From assembly GCA_018065305.1 (NCBI GenBank), contig JAGHTO010000015.1:62001-126000 (forward strand): a stretch of 64,000 nucleotides of DNA. Direction: 5' to 3'. The stretch is from Candidatus Cacconaster scatequi. Its GTDB lineage: Bacteria; Bacteroidota; Bacteroidia; Bacteroidales; UBA932. Below the pieces are notes generated by a model. It searched no databases. It saw only the letters and a program-made list of their open reading frames with translations, and was not told the origin of the DNA. The position numbers were made by a program, and so were the translations under genes. Within the stretch, counting starts at the first letter, position 1; the number at the start of each line of letters is the position of its first letter. Shown here in pieces: positions 55,864 through 64,000 of the stretch.

Positions 55864-56909
55864 CCACCGAGAGATATATAGATTTGCTGCGGCACCTGAT
55901 TGAAATTCCCTCCGTGAGCGGGCAGGAGAAGGATGCTGCGGATTATCTTGAGAAATGGCTGTCGGATGAGGGCCTTGCCCCGCGCAGACTGCATGACAAC
56001 CTATGGCTCGAATCCGAGCCGGCAGGTACGAAGCCCACGCTTCTGCTCAACGCCCATATCGATACCGTGAAACCGGCGGCGTCATATACCCGCAATCCGT
56101 ATGAAACCTCGCTGGAGGGGGATATTCTGTATGGCCTCGGTTCAAACGATGACGGGGGAAGTCTCGCCGCCCTTCTTTCGGCATATATCGACCTGACTTC
56201 GCGTCCGCAGCCTTACCGACTTGTCTGGAGCGCCACCGCGATGGAGGAAAACAGCGGCAGTTTCGGTCTTGAGACGATTCTTCCCCAAATCGGGAAAATC
56301 TCTCTTGCCATAGTGGGGGAACCTACCGGGATGCGGATGGCTGTGGCGGAAAGGGGGTTGATGGTGCTTGACTGCACTGCCTCCGGCAAAAGCGGACACG
56401 CAGCCAGAGAGGAGGGGGACAATGCCATATATCGTGCAGTCAGGGATATGGAGTGGTTCAGAAACTATCAGTTTGAAAAGGTCTCTCCCTATCTCGGAAA
56501 GACCAAGATGACCGTCACGATGGTCAATGCCGGCACTCAGCACAATGTCGTCCCCGACAGGTGCGGCTTTGTCGTTGACATACGTCCCAACGGCCTCTAC
56601 TCCAATCACGAGATTCTGGACACTGTCCGAAGCAACATTTCATCGTCAGCAGTTCCCCGCTCGATGAGACATTCGGGGTCGCATATCAATGAGAATTCAT
56701 CCGTCGTGGCCCGCGGCAGGGCTTTGGGATTGGAATCCTTCGGCTCGCCTACGCTGAGCAACTGGACTTTGCTGAAATGCCCCGCTCTCAAAATCGGGCC
56801 GGGGGAGAGTTCAAGGTCCCACTCGGCCGACGAATTCATATTGATTTCCGAAATAGTTTCAGGAATAGAAATTTATATCAAACTGCTTGATGGACTGCAA
56901 CTTGTATGA
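55860..56909 (+). CDS. argE: Acylornithine/acylcitrulline deacylase (M20 family, ArgE-like)
   Basis: 349 residues. Metal-site motifs NAHIDTVKP, GSNDDGGSL and the catalytic Glu pair MEENSGSF are intact. It removes the acyl group late in the pathway; with an ArgF' transcarbamylase the substrate would be N-acyl-citrulline rather than N-acyl-ornithine. The stop overlaps the dacB start by 4 bp. argH is not in the window. Confidence 0.9.
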   Translation: MTTERYIDLLRHLIEIPSVSGQEKDAADYLEKWLSDEGLAPRRLHDNLWLESEPAGTKPTLLLNAHIDTVKPAASYTRNPYETSLEGDILYGLGSNDDGGSLAALLSAYIDLTSRPQPYRLVWSATAMEENSGSFGLETILPQIGKISLAIVGEPTGMRMAVAERGLMVLDCTASGKSGHAAREEGDNAIYRAVRDMEWFRNYQFEKVSPYLGKTKMTVTMVNAGTQHNVVPDRCGFVVDIRPNGLYSNHEILDTVRSNISSSAVPRSMRHSGSHINENSSVVARGRALGLESFGSPTLSNWTLLKCPALKIGPGESSRSHSADEFILISEIVSGIEIYIKLLDGLQLV

Positions 56910-58339
56910 AAAAGACGGTTTTTATCACCCTCATTGCGGCATCTCTTGCCTTTCCCTGCCGGGCCGGGGTTGACATTTCAGATTATCTGAACAACAATCC
57001 GGCGCTTCGCGGGGCATACGTGGGCGTATGTGCCGTGACTCTTGACGGAGATACTCTGGCATTCCATAACGGAAACGGACTCTTCGTGCCGGCCTCGAAC
57101 ATGAAGCTTGTCACCACGGCATCCGCAATCTCTTCCCTCGGCGCGGATTACAGATACAGGACCTGCATAGCCGTTTCCGGTGAGGTGAGGGAAAGTGTGC
57201 TTTATGGCAATGTCTATATAGTTGGTGGGGGAGACCCTACCATCGCTTATCCCGGCTCTCCCGAAAAGGTTTTCACTTCGTGGATGAATATGCTGTCTGC
57301 GGCGGGGATAAGGAAGATAGAGGGTAAGGTCGTCGGTGACGGCGGCTTCTTCCCCGGGATGAAGGAGCATCCCACTTGGGAACTTGCGGATACGGGCACC
57401 TATTACGGCACCGGGACGTCCGGGCTTCAGTTTGCGGGAAACACCTTGAATTTCAAGGTCGCTCCCGGCCAGTGCCCCGGCGATTCCATTGCGGTCGAGC
57501 AGAGCTTCCCCGCGACTCCCTGGATGAATTTCTCATATGACTGTACTACAGGTGAGAAGGGGACAGGCGACCAGCTCTATCTCTATACAGCCGATTATTC
57601 CGAGAATGCCGTACTGAGAGGTACATACGCCTGCGGCAAAAAGCCGAAGGTGGTGGGGTGCAGCAACAAATTTCCCGAACTGACCTGCGCCAGGGAGTTC
57701 GCGCTGTTTCTGGAAAGTCGCGGAATTTCCGCAGATGGCTATGCCGCCGGTGCCACGCCTGAAGATGCCGTGAAACTTGGGGAGACTCTTTCCGCTCCGC
57801 TTCGTGAAATCATCGTCCCTCTCAACAAGGAGAGCGACAATTTTCTGGCGGAGACGGTATTCCGCACTATGGGCCGTGAACTCGCCGTGGATGCCGGTTA
57901 CGATTCCTGCACCAAGGTGGAAAAGTCGGTTCTCGATTCCATCGGTGTCAGCGGCGACGGAAATTTCGTGATTGTCGATGGAAGCGGCCTGTCATCCAAG
58001 GATTTTATCTCTCCTGCACTTATATGCAGAATTCTCCGTCATATGCTGGAGAAGGACTCTTCAGGGGCCTTCCTGAACAGCCTTCCACGGGCCGGAATCG
58101 ACGGTACGGTATCTTCATTCCTTCCCGGTCTGCCCGATGAAGTGAGACATTCCTTCCATCTGAAGAGCGGCTCGATGGGTGGGGTAAGAGCCTACAGCGG
58201 ATATTATCTGCCGAAGAACGGGACTCCGGTCATCTTCTCTGTCATCATCAACAACTCTTCTGCTTCCGCAAGCCGCCTTGTCACCGCAGCCGGTGAAATT
58301 ATCTCCTCAATCATTCTCAGTGAGTCATCTTGTAAATGA
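56906..58339 (+). CDS. dacB: D-alanyl-D-alanine carboxypeptidase/endopeptidase (PBP4, S13 family)
   Basis: 477 residues with a Sec signal (FPCRAGVD). The three penicillin-binding motifs are present: SNMK (Ser64, Lys67), SDN in NKESDNFLAE, and KSG in HLKSGSMGG in place of KTG. It trims or cleaves peptidoglycan peptide cross-links in the periplasm. It is the last gene of the arginine operon by overlap with argE, an unusual partnership. The 3' end overlaps the convergent GH13 gene by 23 bp. Confidence 0.93.
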   Translation: MKKTVFITLIAASLAFPCRAGVDISDYLNNNPALRGAYVGVCAVTLDGDTLAFHNGNGLFVPASNMKLVTTASAISSLGADYRYRTCIAVSGEVRESVLYGNVYIVGGGDPTIAYPGSPEKVFTSWMNMLSAAGIRKIEGKVVGDGGFFPGMKEHPTWELADTGTYYGTGTSGLQFAGNTLNFKVAPGQCPGDSIAVEQSFPATPWMNFSYDCTTGEKGTGDQLYLYTADYSENAVLRGTYACGKKPKVVGCSNKFPELTCAREFALFLESRGISADGYAAGATPEDAVKLGETLSAPLREIIVPLNKESDNFLAETVFRTMGRELAVDAGYDSCTKVEKSVLDSIGVSGDGNFVIVDGSGLSSKDFISPALICRILRHMLEKDSSGAFLNSLPRAGIDGTVSSFLPGLPDEVRHSFHLKSGSMGGVRAYSGYYLPKNGTPVIFSVIINNSSASASRLVTAAGEIISSIILSESSCK

Positions 58340-60065
58340 CTGCGCTGACGGGGCCGATTTCGATTGTGTCGCAACCTTTGCGGTTGAATCTGTATGAAGC
58401 CTTTCCTACTGTGGAGAATGCTTCCGCTCCGCTTCGGCCAAGTGTAGGGAACTTGGCTGAAACCTTTCTGCCGCTTGGATTGAGGGCAATCACGTACAGT
58501 TCGTCTCCGGATATGCGTTTGTAAACCATCGGGTAGGGTTGGTCGGGGTCCGAGACGTATTCCCAGTCTCCCAGATTGCTCATTGCGGCTGACTCCTGAC
58601 GCAGTGCGAGAATCTTCCGCACATAATTCAGAAGGGATTCAGGGTCCTTTTCCTGAGTCTCCACAGTGATGGTTCCGCCGTCGGTATCTACAGGAAGAAA
58701 GATATCTTCAGGGGCGCAAGTGGAAAATCCGGCGTTGACTCCGTCGGTCCATTGCATAGGCGTGCGTGACCCTGCGCGTTCGTTGACGAATCCGGATGAG
58801 AACACTTCGCGTGACCCTTCCTTTTCCGGAGCGTTTTCATTGTATTTCATTCCGATTTCGTCACCATAGTAGATGAAGGGTATGCTTCGCAGAGTCAGGA
58901 AAAAGGTGATTGCCACCTTGAGCTGGTCCATAGTGTTTCTGGTATAGGCGTTAGGCCTCTGGATATCGTGGTTGGATGTCTGGGGGGCCATATAACCAAT
59001 GTCTCCTATGGTCTTGAGAGTTCTGGCGTAGTATTCCACGAATTCCTTGACTTCGCCTTTGCCCGCTTTGTTGAAGTAGCAGGTGGCGTGTCTTCCGTAC
59101 GGCTCGGGGAGGATGAGTTTCGTGTACCCTGTTGCGCTTCTCCACGGAAGGAAGAAGTCCACGTTGAATCCGGCGGGAAGGGAGACCTCGGGGTCGGACC
59201 ACTCTGCAAGCAGCACATTGTCGGGATAATGCTCGTGAATCCAGGCTGTGAAACCTTTCCACATTTCACTTGTCACCGTGTGGTCCGGGTCGTTTTTAAT
59301 CAGGCTCTGCGCCATATCCACACGGAATCCGTCGGCTCCCTTTTCAAACCAGAACACCATTATGTTGCGAAGTTCCTGCCACACCGCTTTAGGCCCGGGT
59401 GCGTCCACCGGCTGTTCCCAAGGATGATTCGGGTCCGGGTTGGCAAAGCCGAAGTTCAGCGCAGGCTGGGCCTCGTAGTAATTTTTGTAATAATATTTTG
59501 CCCTGGGAGCGTTCGCCTCGACGAATGTGCCTATTGTGCTTGATTTCGGATTCGGCTGGCTGTGCCGGAGTTTGATGTCCGCCTTGTCCTTTTCGCTGAT
59601 TTCGTCCGTCCAGATGTAATAGTCGCTATAGCGCAGGTTGCTGTCCTTTTCCATCGACTGCAGGAACCACGGATTCTCGTTGCTGGTATGTCCCGCCACC
59701 AGATCCATAATGACTTTTATACCTCTTTTATGCGCTTCTTCGAAGAGTTTCACAATATCTGAGTTGGTTCCGAATCGCGGGTCCACCCTGTAGTAGTCCT
59801 TGACATCGTATCCTCCGTCCATCCATCCGGATTCATAGACCGGATTGAGCCAGATGGCGGTGACTCCTATGCTCTTGATATAGTCGAGTTTTGATGTGAT
59901 GCCCGGAATGTCGCCGATGCCATTTCCGTCGGAATCCATATAGGAGGAGGGATAAATCTGGTAGAACACCGCATTATCCAGCCATTTGGGACCATTCCCG
60001 GCCATAAGAGTCGTACAACACAACGCCATAACTGCGCAGATGAGGGTTTTGGACAAGTTTTTCAT
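58317..60065 (-). CDS. Secreted GH13 alpha-glucosidase-like enzyme
   Basis: 582 residues with a Sec signal (TTLMAG). Catalytic residues Asp250 (DGFRVDM), Glu288 (LLAEWSD) and Asp367 (TSNHDIQR) are present, and the C-terminal beta-sandwich is complete. The QIYPSSYMDSDGNGIGDIPGI start resembles oligo-1,6-glucosidases, alpha-glucosidases and trehalose-type enzymes. It acts on alpha-glucan oligosaccharides in the periplasm. It overlaps dacB at the 3' end by 23 bp on the opposite strand. Confidence 0.9.
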   Translation of the reverse strand: MKNLSKTLICAVMALCCTTLMAGNGPKWLDNAVFYQIYPSSYMDSDGNGIGDIPGITSKLDYIKSIGVTAIWLNPVYESGWMDGGYDVKDYYRVDPRFGTNSDIVKLFEEAHKRGIKVIMDLVAGHTSNENPWFLQSMEKDSNLRYSDYYIWTDEISEKDKADIKLRHSQPNPKSSTIGTFVEANAPRAKYYYKNYYEAQPALNFGFANPDPNHPWEQPVDAPGPKAVWQELRNIMVFWFEKGADGFRVDMAQSLIKNDPDHTVTSEMWKGFTAWIHEHYPDNVLLAEWSDPEVSLPAGFNVDFFLPWRSATGYTKLILPEPYGRHATCYFNKAGKGEVKEFVEYYARTLKTIGDIGYMAPQTSNHDIQRPNAYTRNTMDQLKVAITFFLTLRSIPFIYYGDEIGMKYNENAPEKEGSREVFSSGFVNERAGSRTPMQWTDGVNAGFSTCAPEDIFLPVDTDGGTITVETQEKDPESLLNYVRKILALRQESAAMSNLGDWEYVSDPDQPYPMVYKRISGDELYVIALNPSGRKVSAKFPTLGRSGAEAFSTVGKASYRFNRKGCDTIEIGPVSAVIYKMTH

Positions 60066-60087
60066 TTGAATGTCAATAGTTTTTGAA

Positions 60088-60095
60088 CAAACTTA
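60088..60095 (-). promoter_or_regulatory. Putative -7 box of the secreted GH13 gene
   Basis: TAAGTTTG on the minus strand fits TAnnTTTG, 22 bp before the ATG at 60065. Confidence 0.4.
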
Positions 60096-60384
60096 TAAAT
60101 ATAAGAAAAAATATGATATGGTTTCGCGGAATCATTTTCGCACACGGTGACACTTGTCGGCTTGTGGCATGGTTGACTTGCGTCCAGACAGCGTCCATTC
60201 TCGCCATCTGCGTCATTTGCTTCGCAAATAACTTGTTGTCTGCGGCTGAGTCTGTTCTTGACGCAATGTCAACCACACCTGCAAATGTCGTCCGTCTGCG
60301 CAACGTTGAGCCACGACGGGGAAGGAATGGCCTCAGATTCCCCGGCAATAGTCCGGTGTAACAACAAACGTTCCCCAGCGACCT
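60096..60384. other. Intergenic stretch without a convincing gene
   Basis: Between the GH13 promoter and a decayed ORF. Both strands hold 90-codon open frames (60083-60361 plus, 60073-60348 minus) but they overlap each other fully and neither shows a known domain or normal coding composition. The GC-rich middle (CGTCCGTCTGCGCAACG and neighbours) is unlike an ordinary promoter region; a decayed gene or a non-coding element is possible. Confidence 0.4.
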
Positions 60385-60534
60385 TCACAGGCGGCAGGGG
60401 AATCTCTTCCACCACTTACCATCAATATCCCTCCAGAACTCCCGGCCCTCCGGAGTCAGGTCCCACCTGAAGACTCTGCCGATGACGTGATTGATGTCGG
60501 TCGGTGTATCTGATTGGTGAGGGATATATGTATA
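60385..60534 (-). pseudogene. Start-less small ORF with FRW..TPEGREFW motif
   Basis: Fifty codons on the minus strand between TGA at 60535-60537 and TGA at 60385-60387, directly after mtnN. The frame has no ATG, GTG or TTG. Its C-terminal half contains VFRWDLTPEGREFWRDI followed by GKWWKRF. A F.W..TPEG..FW..I pattern recurs, in my memory, in small Bacteroidetes hypothetical proteins of phage or host type. The meaningful motif without a start suggests a truncated gene remnant. Confidence 0.4.
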
Positions 60535-60545
60535 TCAGAAACTTT

Positions 60546-61193
60546 TTAACCAACCTTTTCATCTTCCAATATACTGTTGAGTATTGCTTTTACGGTAGTG
60601 AAGGAGCGGTCGGCCATATTGGACCAGAATCCGTCGTAGTGCTCCATCTGTTCTCCCTGAGTATGATTGTCGCTGATTATCTTGACCGCGAGGAACGGAA
60701 TGTTGTGCAGGAATGCGACCTGGGCCACTGCGGTTCCTTCCATATCTATTGCAAGGGCATCAGGAAACCAGCGTTTCTGCCTTTCGTCTTCCTCGCGGCT
60801 CACATAAAATTGGTCTCCTGTGCAGAGAAGGCCGGTGCGTGCCTGAGGCAGAGCCTTGCGTGCTGCTTTTACCAGCGCAGGGGCGCTTTCGAAGTAGAGG
60901 GGGAGGCCCGCCATCTGTCCGCCGGCATACTCCTTCCCGCAGAAAACGTCATGGTAGGCGCATCTGTTCACGATTACTGTTTCGCATTCTTCCAAGTCCT
61001 CCACAAATGTTCCCGCGCATCCTATGGATAGGATGCAGTCGGGTTTGTGTTCGCATACAAGCCTTTCTGCGGCTGCAGCGGCATTGACTTTGCCTATGCC
61101 CGAAAGAATGCAATGGATATCACCTTCCGGGAATTCCCTGAGCAGAAGGTCGAACTCCTTCTTCATCGCGCATACTATTCCTATCTTCTTCAT
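60546..61193 (-). CDS. mtnN: 5'-methylthioadenosine/S-adenosylhomocysteine nucleosidase
   Basis: 215 residues, slightly short for the family. MKKIGIVCAMKKEFDLLL and the glycine-rich SIGCAGTF are conserved; the nucleoside-binding DMEGTAVAQV and catalytic IISDN motifs are present. It cleaves adenine from methylthioadenosine and S-adenosylhomocysteine in methyl-cycle recycling. It stands alone; there are 299 bp to the next gene upstream and a decayed ORF follows. Confidence 0.92.
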   Translation of the reverse strand: MKKIGIVCAMKKEFDLLLREFPEGDIHCILSGIGKVNAAAAAERLVCEHKPDCILSIGCAGTFVEDLEECETVIVNRCAYHDVFCGKEYAGGQMAGLPLYFESAPALVKAARKALPQARTGLLCTGDQFYVSREEDERQKRWFPDALAIDMEGTAVAQVAFLHNIPFLAVKIISDNHTQGEQMEHYDGFWSNMADRSFTTVKAILNSILEDEKVG

Positions 61194-61381
61194 TTTCTCA
61201 AACTGATATGGGTATGAAATGAAAATATGCCATCAATCTGTGATGATGAACGGTACAAGTCCGGTGATGATTATTGCCCGAAGATATGAAATCTTGCCGA
61301 CATAATGTACATCCACTGTGCGACGGCGTTCAACTTTTTTCTGATTTGTAATGGATTCCTAAATCATTGCAAAACGAAAGG

Positions 61382-61398
61382 TGTAAAGAATCTTTACA
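61382..61398. promoter_or_regulatory. 8-bp palindrome upstream of the acyltransferase gene
   Basis: TGTAAAGA and TCTTTACA flank a single A: an operator-like dyad 48 bp upstream of the putative -7 box of the acyltransferase gene. The rest of the 61194-61492 gap holds no gene or tRNA that I can see. Confidence 0.35.
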
Positions 61399-61446
61399 GC
61401 CCTGTAATTTAATTTTCAAATGACACCCGGATAATTCGGAAAACCG

Positions 61447-61454
61447 TATATTTG
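61447..61454 (+). promoter_or_regulatory. Putative -7 box of the acyltransferase gene
   Basis: TATATTTG fits TAnnTTTG, 38 bp before the ATG at 61493. Confidence 0.45.
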
Positions 61455-61492
61455 TGTAGGTTAATCAGTTCATGTAAATTCTTTAGGGAAGT

Positions 61493-62659
61493 ATGGAAAG
61501 AAATCGTGAAGTTTGGGTCGACTGGATGAGGGTCGTTGCCTGTTTTCTGGTTATGGTCGTGCACAGCACCGAGCCGTTTTACCTCGGTGGTGACGGAACG
61601 TTGGTGTTGACAAAGTTGGATGCGATCTGGGTGGCGCTGTTCGACAGCTTCGCCCGTGCCTGCGTGCCGGTGTTCGTTGTGGCGTCGAGCTATCTGCAGT
61701 TCCCCGTGCACTACAGTACAAAGGAGTTTTTCAGGAAGAGAGCCGTGAGAATATTGGTCCCGTTCGTGATATGGACCATGGTTTATGCTATTGTATACGG
61801 GGAGCCTGTGCAGAACTTCAAGGATCTGGCGCTGAATTTCAATTATGCGGCAGGCCATCTCTGGTTCGTGTATATGATAGTGGGGCTTTATCTGCTTATG
61901 CCGCTGCTGTCGCCGTGGGCTGAGAAGGTGGGTAGGAGGGAGCTGCTGTTCTTTCTGGGGCTGTGCTTCCTGTCGTCATTCGTTCCTTTCGTCCGTGAGG
62001 CCGCCATCGGCGCGGATGCAGTGTGCATATACGGCCCGGGCGGAATTCCGATGCCGGCGAAGTATCCTCTCTGGGGTGAGGCCAGCTGGAACGAGTTCGG
62101 CATTTTCTATTATTTCAGCGGTTTCATCGGATACCTGCTGCTGGGGCTCTATTTGAGGAGGTTCGGGTCGGAGATGAGTTGGGGAAGGACTATGGCGGTG
62201 GCGCTGCCGTGTTTCCTGGCCGGATTCGCAGTGTGCGTCGGCTGGTTTGTAAGAAGGGTGATGGAGTACTCGGGCGGAGTATTTCCGACTGGAGGAAAAT
62301 GTGAAGTTGCAGCCGTGTGGGAGACTCCATGGTTCTACAATACTTTCAGCGTGGCTTTGATGACGATAGGGTGGGTGCTGCTGTTCAGGAGGTTCCGTTT
62401 TGGCGGACGGTTCTACCGGTGTGTCGTGCTGCCTGTGTCAAAGGCGAGTTATGGAATGTACCTGTGCCATATGCTGGCGCTGGGGTTGTTCTCTGCGCTG
62501 TACAGAGGGACTCTGGGGATTGGCGCCGAAGGGAGCCTTGGGGTAATGACGACACCCGTGGAGATAATCCTTACCGCCGTCAGTGCCTATGTCACCGCAT
62601 CGGTGGTCTGCGTGCTGATTCAGAAGATTCCCGTGGTAGGGAAATGGATAGTCGGCTGA
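61493..62659 (+). CDS. Integral membrane acyltransferase (acyltransferase 3 family)
   Basis: 388 residues with about ten TM helices. The first helix carries WMRVVACFLVMVVHS, with the conserved His24 used for acyl transfer, and RKRAVRILVPFVIW and the YAAGHLWFVYMIVGLYL stretch follow the family order. Members add acetyl or succinyl groups to sugars of exopolysaccharide, O-antigen or peptidoglycan at the inner membrane. No polysaccharide genes adjoin it, so the acceptor is unknown. Its codon and base composition appear richer in G than in neighbours. Confidence 0.88.
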   Translation: MERNREVWVDWMRVVACFLVMVVHSTEPFYLGGDGTLVLTKLDAIWVALFDSFARACVPVFVVASSYLQFPVHYSTKEFFRKRAVRILVPFVIWTMVYAIVYGEPVQNFKDLALNFNYAAGHLWFVYMIVGLYLLMPLLSPWAEKVGRRELLFFLGLCFLSSFVPFVREAAIGADAVCIYGPGGIPMPAKYPLWGEASWNEFGIFYYFSGFIGYLLLGLYLRRFGSEMSWGRTMAVALPCFLAGFAVCVGWFVRRVMEYSGGVFPTGGKCEVAAVWETPWFYNTFSVALMTIGWVLLFRRFRFGGRFYRCVVLPVSKASYGMYLCHMLALGLFSALYRGTLGIGAEGSLGVMTTPVEIILTAVSAYVTASVVCVLIQKIPVVGKWIVG

Positions 62660-62715
62660 TTCGTATTGAACATTGCTCAACATTGAGGCAGCGGCGGGGG
62701 AAAAAGGATTCTGAA

Positions 62716-63990
62716 TCACTTGCTGTGGTAGCCGCTGTAGGATTTCAGGAAATTGCTTGAGTAGGTATCGAGGGCCTGCTTTACGGTATATTTGTTCCGT
62801 ATCATCTCTGCCAGCTGAGCTTCGTTGTCCTGATTGGCGAAAAGCTTTTCTTCGCTGGAACCATAGCGCAGGGTCTTGTTGGAACTGCGGAAGCTGCGCA
62901 ACCCGTTCTCATCCCTTCCCTGAAGAAGATAAAAAGTGTCTCCGGCCTCTTTCGCCTTGTCATAATCGTACCCGAGCGTTTCTTTCTCGTACATAGCCAC
63001 TTCGGCTATCAGACCGCCACCGTCTGTAATCTTGCGGTTTGCCCGATTGAAGCAGACGACAGCGCGCAGGGAGGAAAACTCTGTGCAGAAATTGAAATCT
63101 CCCGTGGAATCCATAAAACCTGCCAGTGGGGTAGCCCCGCCATATAGGGGTGATATTGCATTCAATATGGCGGTAACTTTACCGGGGCCTGCGGTCTGGG
63201 CGCCGGTAGCTTTGCTGCCCTTCGTCCATCCGTCAGATGTGGGGACGGCGGCATATCCCGACTTGTAGTTATAAGAGTTCGTGTACAGGCCCGAGTCGTC
63301 CTGAGATATTGTCATCGCAAGTACTCCCGAACAGTACTCCTTGAGCCCGAACGCATCGACGGCAGCCCTGATCTGGTCAATGCCGGAAGCTGAACAGACC
63401 CATACGTCAATGCCGTTTTCATCGAGACATTTCCACAGCTCGCGGATGTTCCCGCTCACCTGCACACCCTTTGTCCAAGAAACGCTTACCTGTCCTACGG
63501 ATGAATTCAGTTCCGAAGGACTGGTCCAGGTCTCGACGGAAGTGTTCACCGCGCTGTATTTCTTGTGGGAGGCATAGGCGATGTCATAGACCTCCTTCTC
63601 CGTCATCCCGCAGAACCAGTACAGAATCCAGTTGTACGAATCGTCAACGCTGGCCCATTCACCCACTTTGTCGTACAGGGCGCGCATCTTCGTTGCAAAC
63701 TCAAGCCAGTGCGGGTCACTGTGGAGAGTGCCGAGCAATGTTTCATCAAGACCCTTCGGCGTAAAAGGCCCATAATCCGAGTAGAGTTCGGAATAAGCCG
63801 AGGATATATCTTTTATCCAATCATCGCACTCGGCAGGGGCGTTTCCCAGGCCGGTGGCGAGCACCTTCGGAAGCTGTTCCGGATCAAGAGCGAAACTCAT
63901 TGTCTCCAACTGATGGATAGCCAGCTGCTCCTCCACGTCAAAAATTGAGGTGGTGTTGTCAAAATCGAACACGACATAGGCTTTCTCCAT
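62716..63990 (-). CDS. HAD-superfamily phosphatase-like protein, 5' end possibly beyond the window
   Basis: 424 residues from ATG 63990. VVFDFDNTTS (7-15, nucleophile Asp9 and Asp11) and the late GFMDSTGDFNF motif are HAD motifs I and IV; VWVCSASGID is motif II. Similar Bacteroidetes proteins are secreted phosphatases. The frame remains open to the right edge: the three codons before ATG read Cys-Ala-Gly, which is what would follow a lipobox. The true start may therefore lie outside with a lipoprotein signal. The natural substrate is unknown; phosphoserine-phosphatase-like activity is one possibility. Confidence 0.82.
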   Translation of the reverse strand: MEKAYVVFDFDNTTSIFDVEEQLAIHQLETMSFALDPEQLPKVLATGLGNAPAECDDWIKDISSAYSELYSDYGPFTPKGLDETLLGTLHSDPHWLEFATKMRALYDKVGEWASVDDSYNWILYWFCGMTEKEVYDIAYASHKKYSAVNTSVETWTSPSELNSSVGQVSVSWTKGVQVSGNIRELWKCLDENGIDVWVCSASGIDQIRAAVDAFGLKEYCSGVLAMTISQDDSGLYTNSYNYKSGYAAVPTSDGWTKGSKATGAQTAGPGKVTAILNAISPLYGGATPLAGFMDSTGDFNFCTEFSSLRAVVCFNRANRKITDGGGLIAEVAMYEKETLGYDYDKAKEAGDTFYLLQGRDENGLRSFRSSNKTLRYGSSEEKLFANQDNEAQLAEMIRNKYTVKQALDTYSSNFLKSYSGYHSK

Positions 63991-64000
63991 CCCTGCACAG

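Noticed and set aside
60073-60348. 91-codon minus-strand frame and its 92-codon plus-strand mirror
   Set aside because: They overlap on opposite strands, have odd composition and no recognised domain; kept only as part of an undefined intergenic region.

Overview
The window is a piece of a Bacteroidota chromosome, most likely order Bacteroidales. Supporting signs are N-acyl/N-succinyl-ornithine type arginine genes, a lipoprotein TamA homologue (TamL type), a PPi-type phosphofructokinase, DUF349, DUF1573, DUF4861 and DUF1343 proteins, many Cys lipoproteins starting MKR/MKK, and promoter boxes matching the Bacteroidetes -7 consensus TAnnTTTG. Gene density is high and many neighbours overlap by ATGA or TGATG. 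I see no rRNA, tRNA, CRISPR array, insertion sequence, SusC/SusD pair or phage module.

Layout. 1-176: N-terminal end of an exporter-type ABC transporter running off the left edge. 206-4624 (minus): uronate catabolism operon (unknown 184-aa protein, GH88 unsaturated uronyl hydrolase, KduD, KduI, DUF4861 lipoprotein) interrupted by a 101-bp structured inverted-repeat element. 4693-10491: metallo-beta-lactamase fold hydrolase, a very large alginate-lyase-like/heparinase II-III fusion, ribosomal protein L31 type B, and an FAD lipoprotein. 10498-21042 (minus): tightly overlapping operon ligA, relA/spoT, Ig-like lipoprotein, beta-barrel protein, ispG, glmM-like, namZ-like. 21123-26705 (plus): PPi-phosphofructokinase, cytosolic GH13, SpoU methyltransferase, TamL. 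26772-31013 (minus): DUF349 protein, yidC, yggS. 31099-34494 (plus): rhamnose catabolism rhaB-rhaI-rhaD. 34544-37795 (minus): HPr-kinase-like protein, S26-type peptidase, PqqD-like protein and ABC transporter, a compact cassette that looks like peptide modification/export but has no recognised precursor or maturase. 37970-40191 (minus): DUF1573 protein and MeaB. 40284-45728 (plus): M16 protease, CPA1 antiporter, LD-carboxypeptidase. 45725-49645 (minus): CPA2 antiporter and a TGS-type nucleoside kinase. 49793-58339 (plus): argR, GNAT-argG fusion, argC, argD, argF', argB, argE, dacB. 58317-64000: secreted GH13, a 480-bp region with a decayed small ORF, mtnN, an acyltransferase and a HAD phosphatase reaching the right edge.

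How the parts fit. KduI/KduD/GH88 plus rhamnose kinase/isomerase/aldolase are what is needed to use the two sugars of rhamnogalacturonan-type pectin; polysaccharide uptake genes must lie elsewhere. The arginine operon covers the cyclic pathway except argH and an obvious classical first enzyme. The fused GNAT domain is a candidate for that first step, and the transcarbamylase carries Ser90 at the position known to separate succinyl- from acetyl-ornithine enzymes, favouring the succinyl pathway.

The best candidates for something new are the kinase/peptidase/PqqD/ABC cassette (34544-37795), the GNAT-ArgG fusion with its Cys cluster, and the inverted-repeat element at 1961-2061. All function calls come from reading the sequence and remembered family features; no database search was run.
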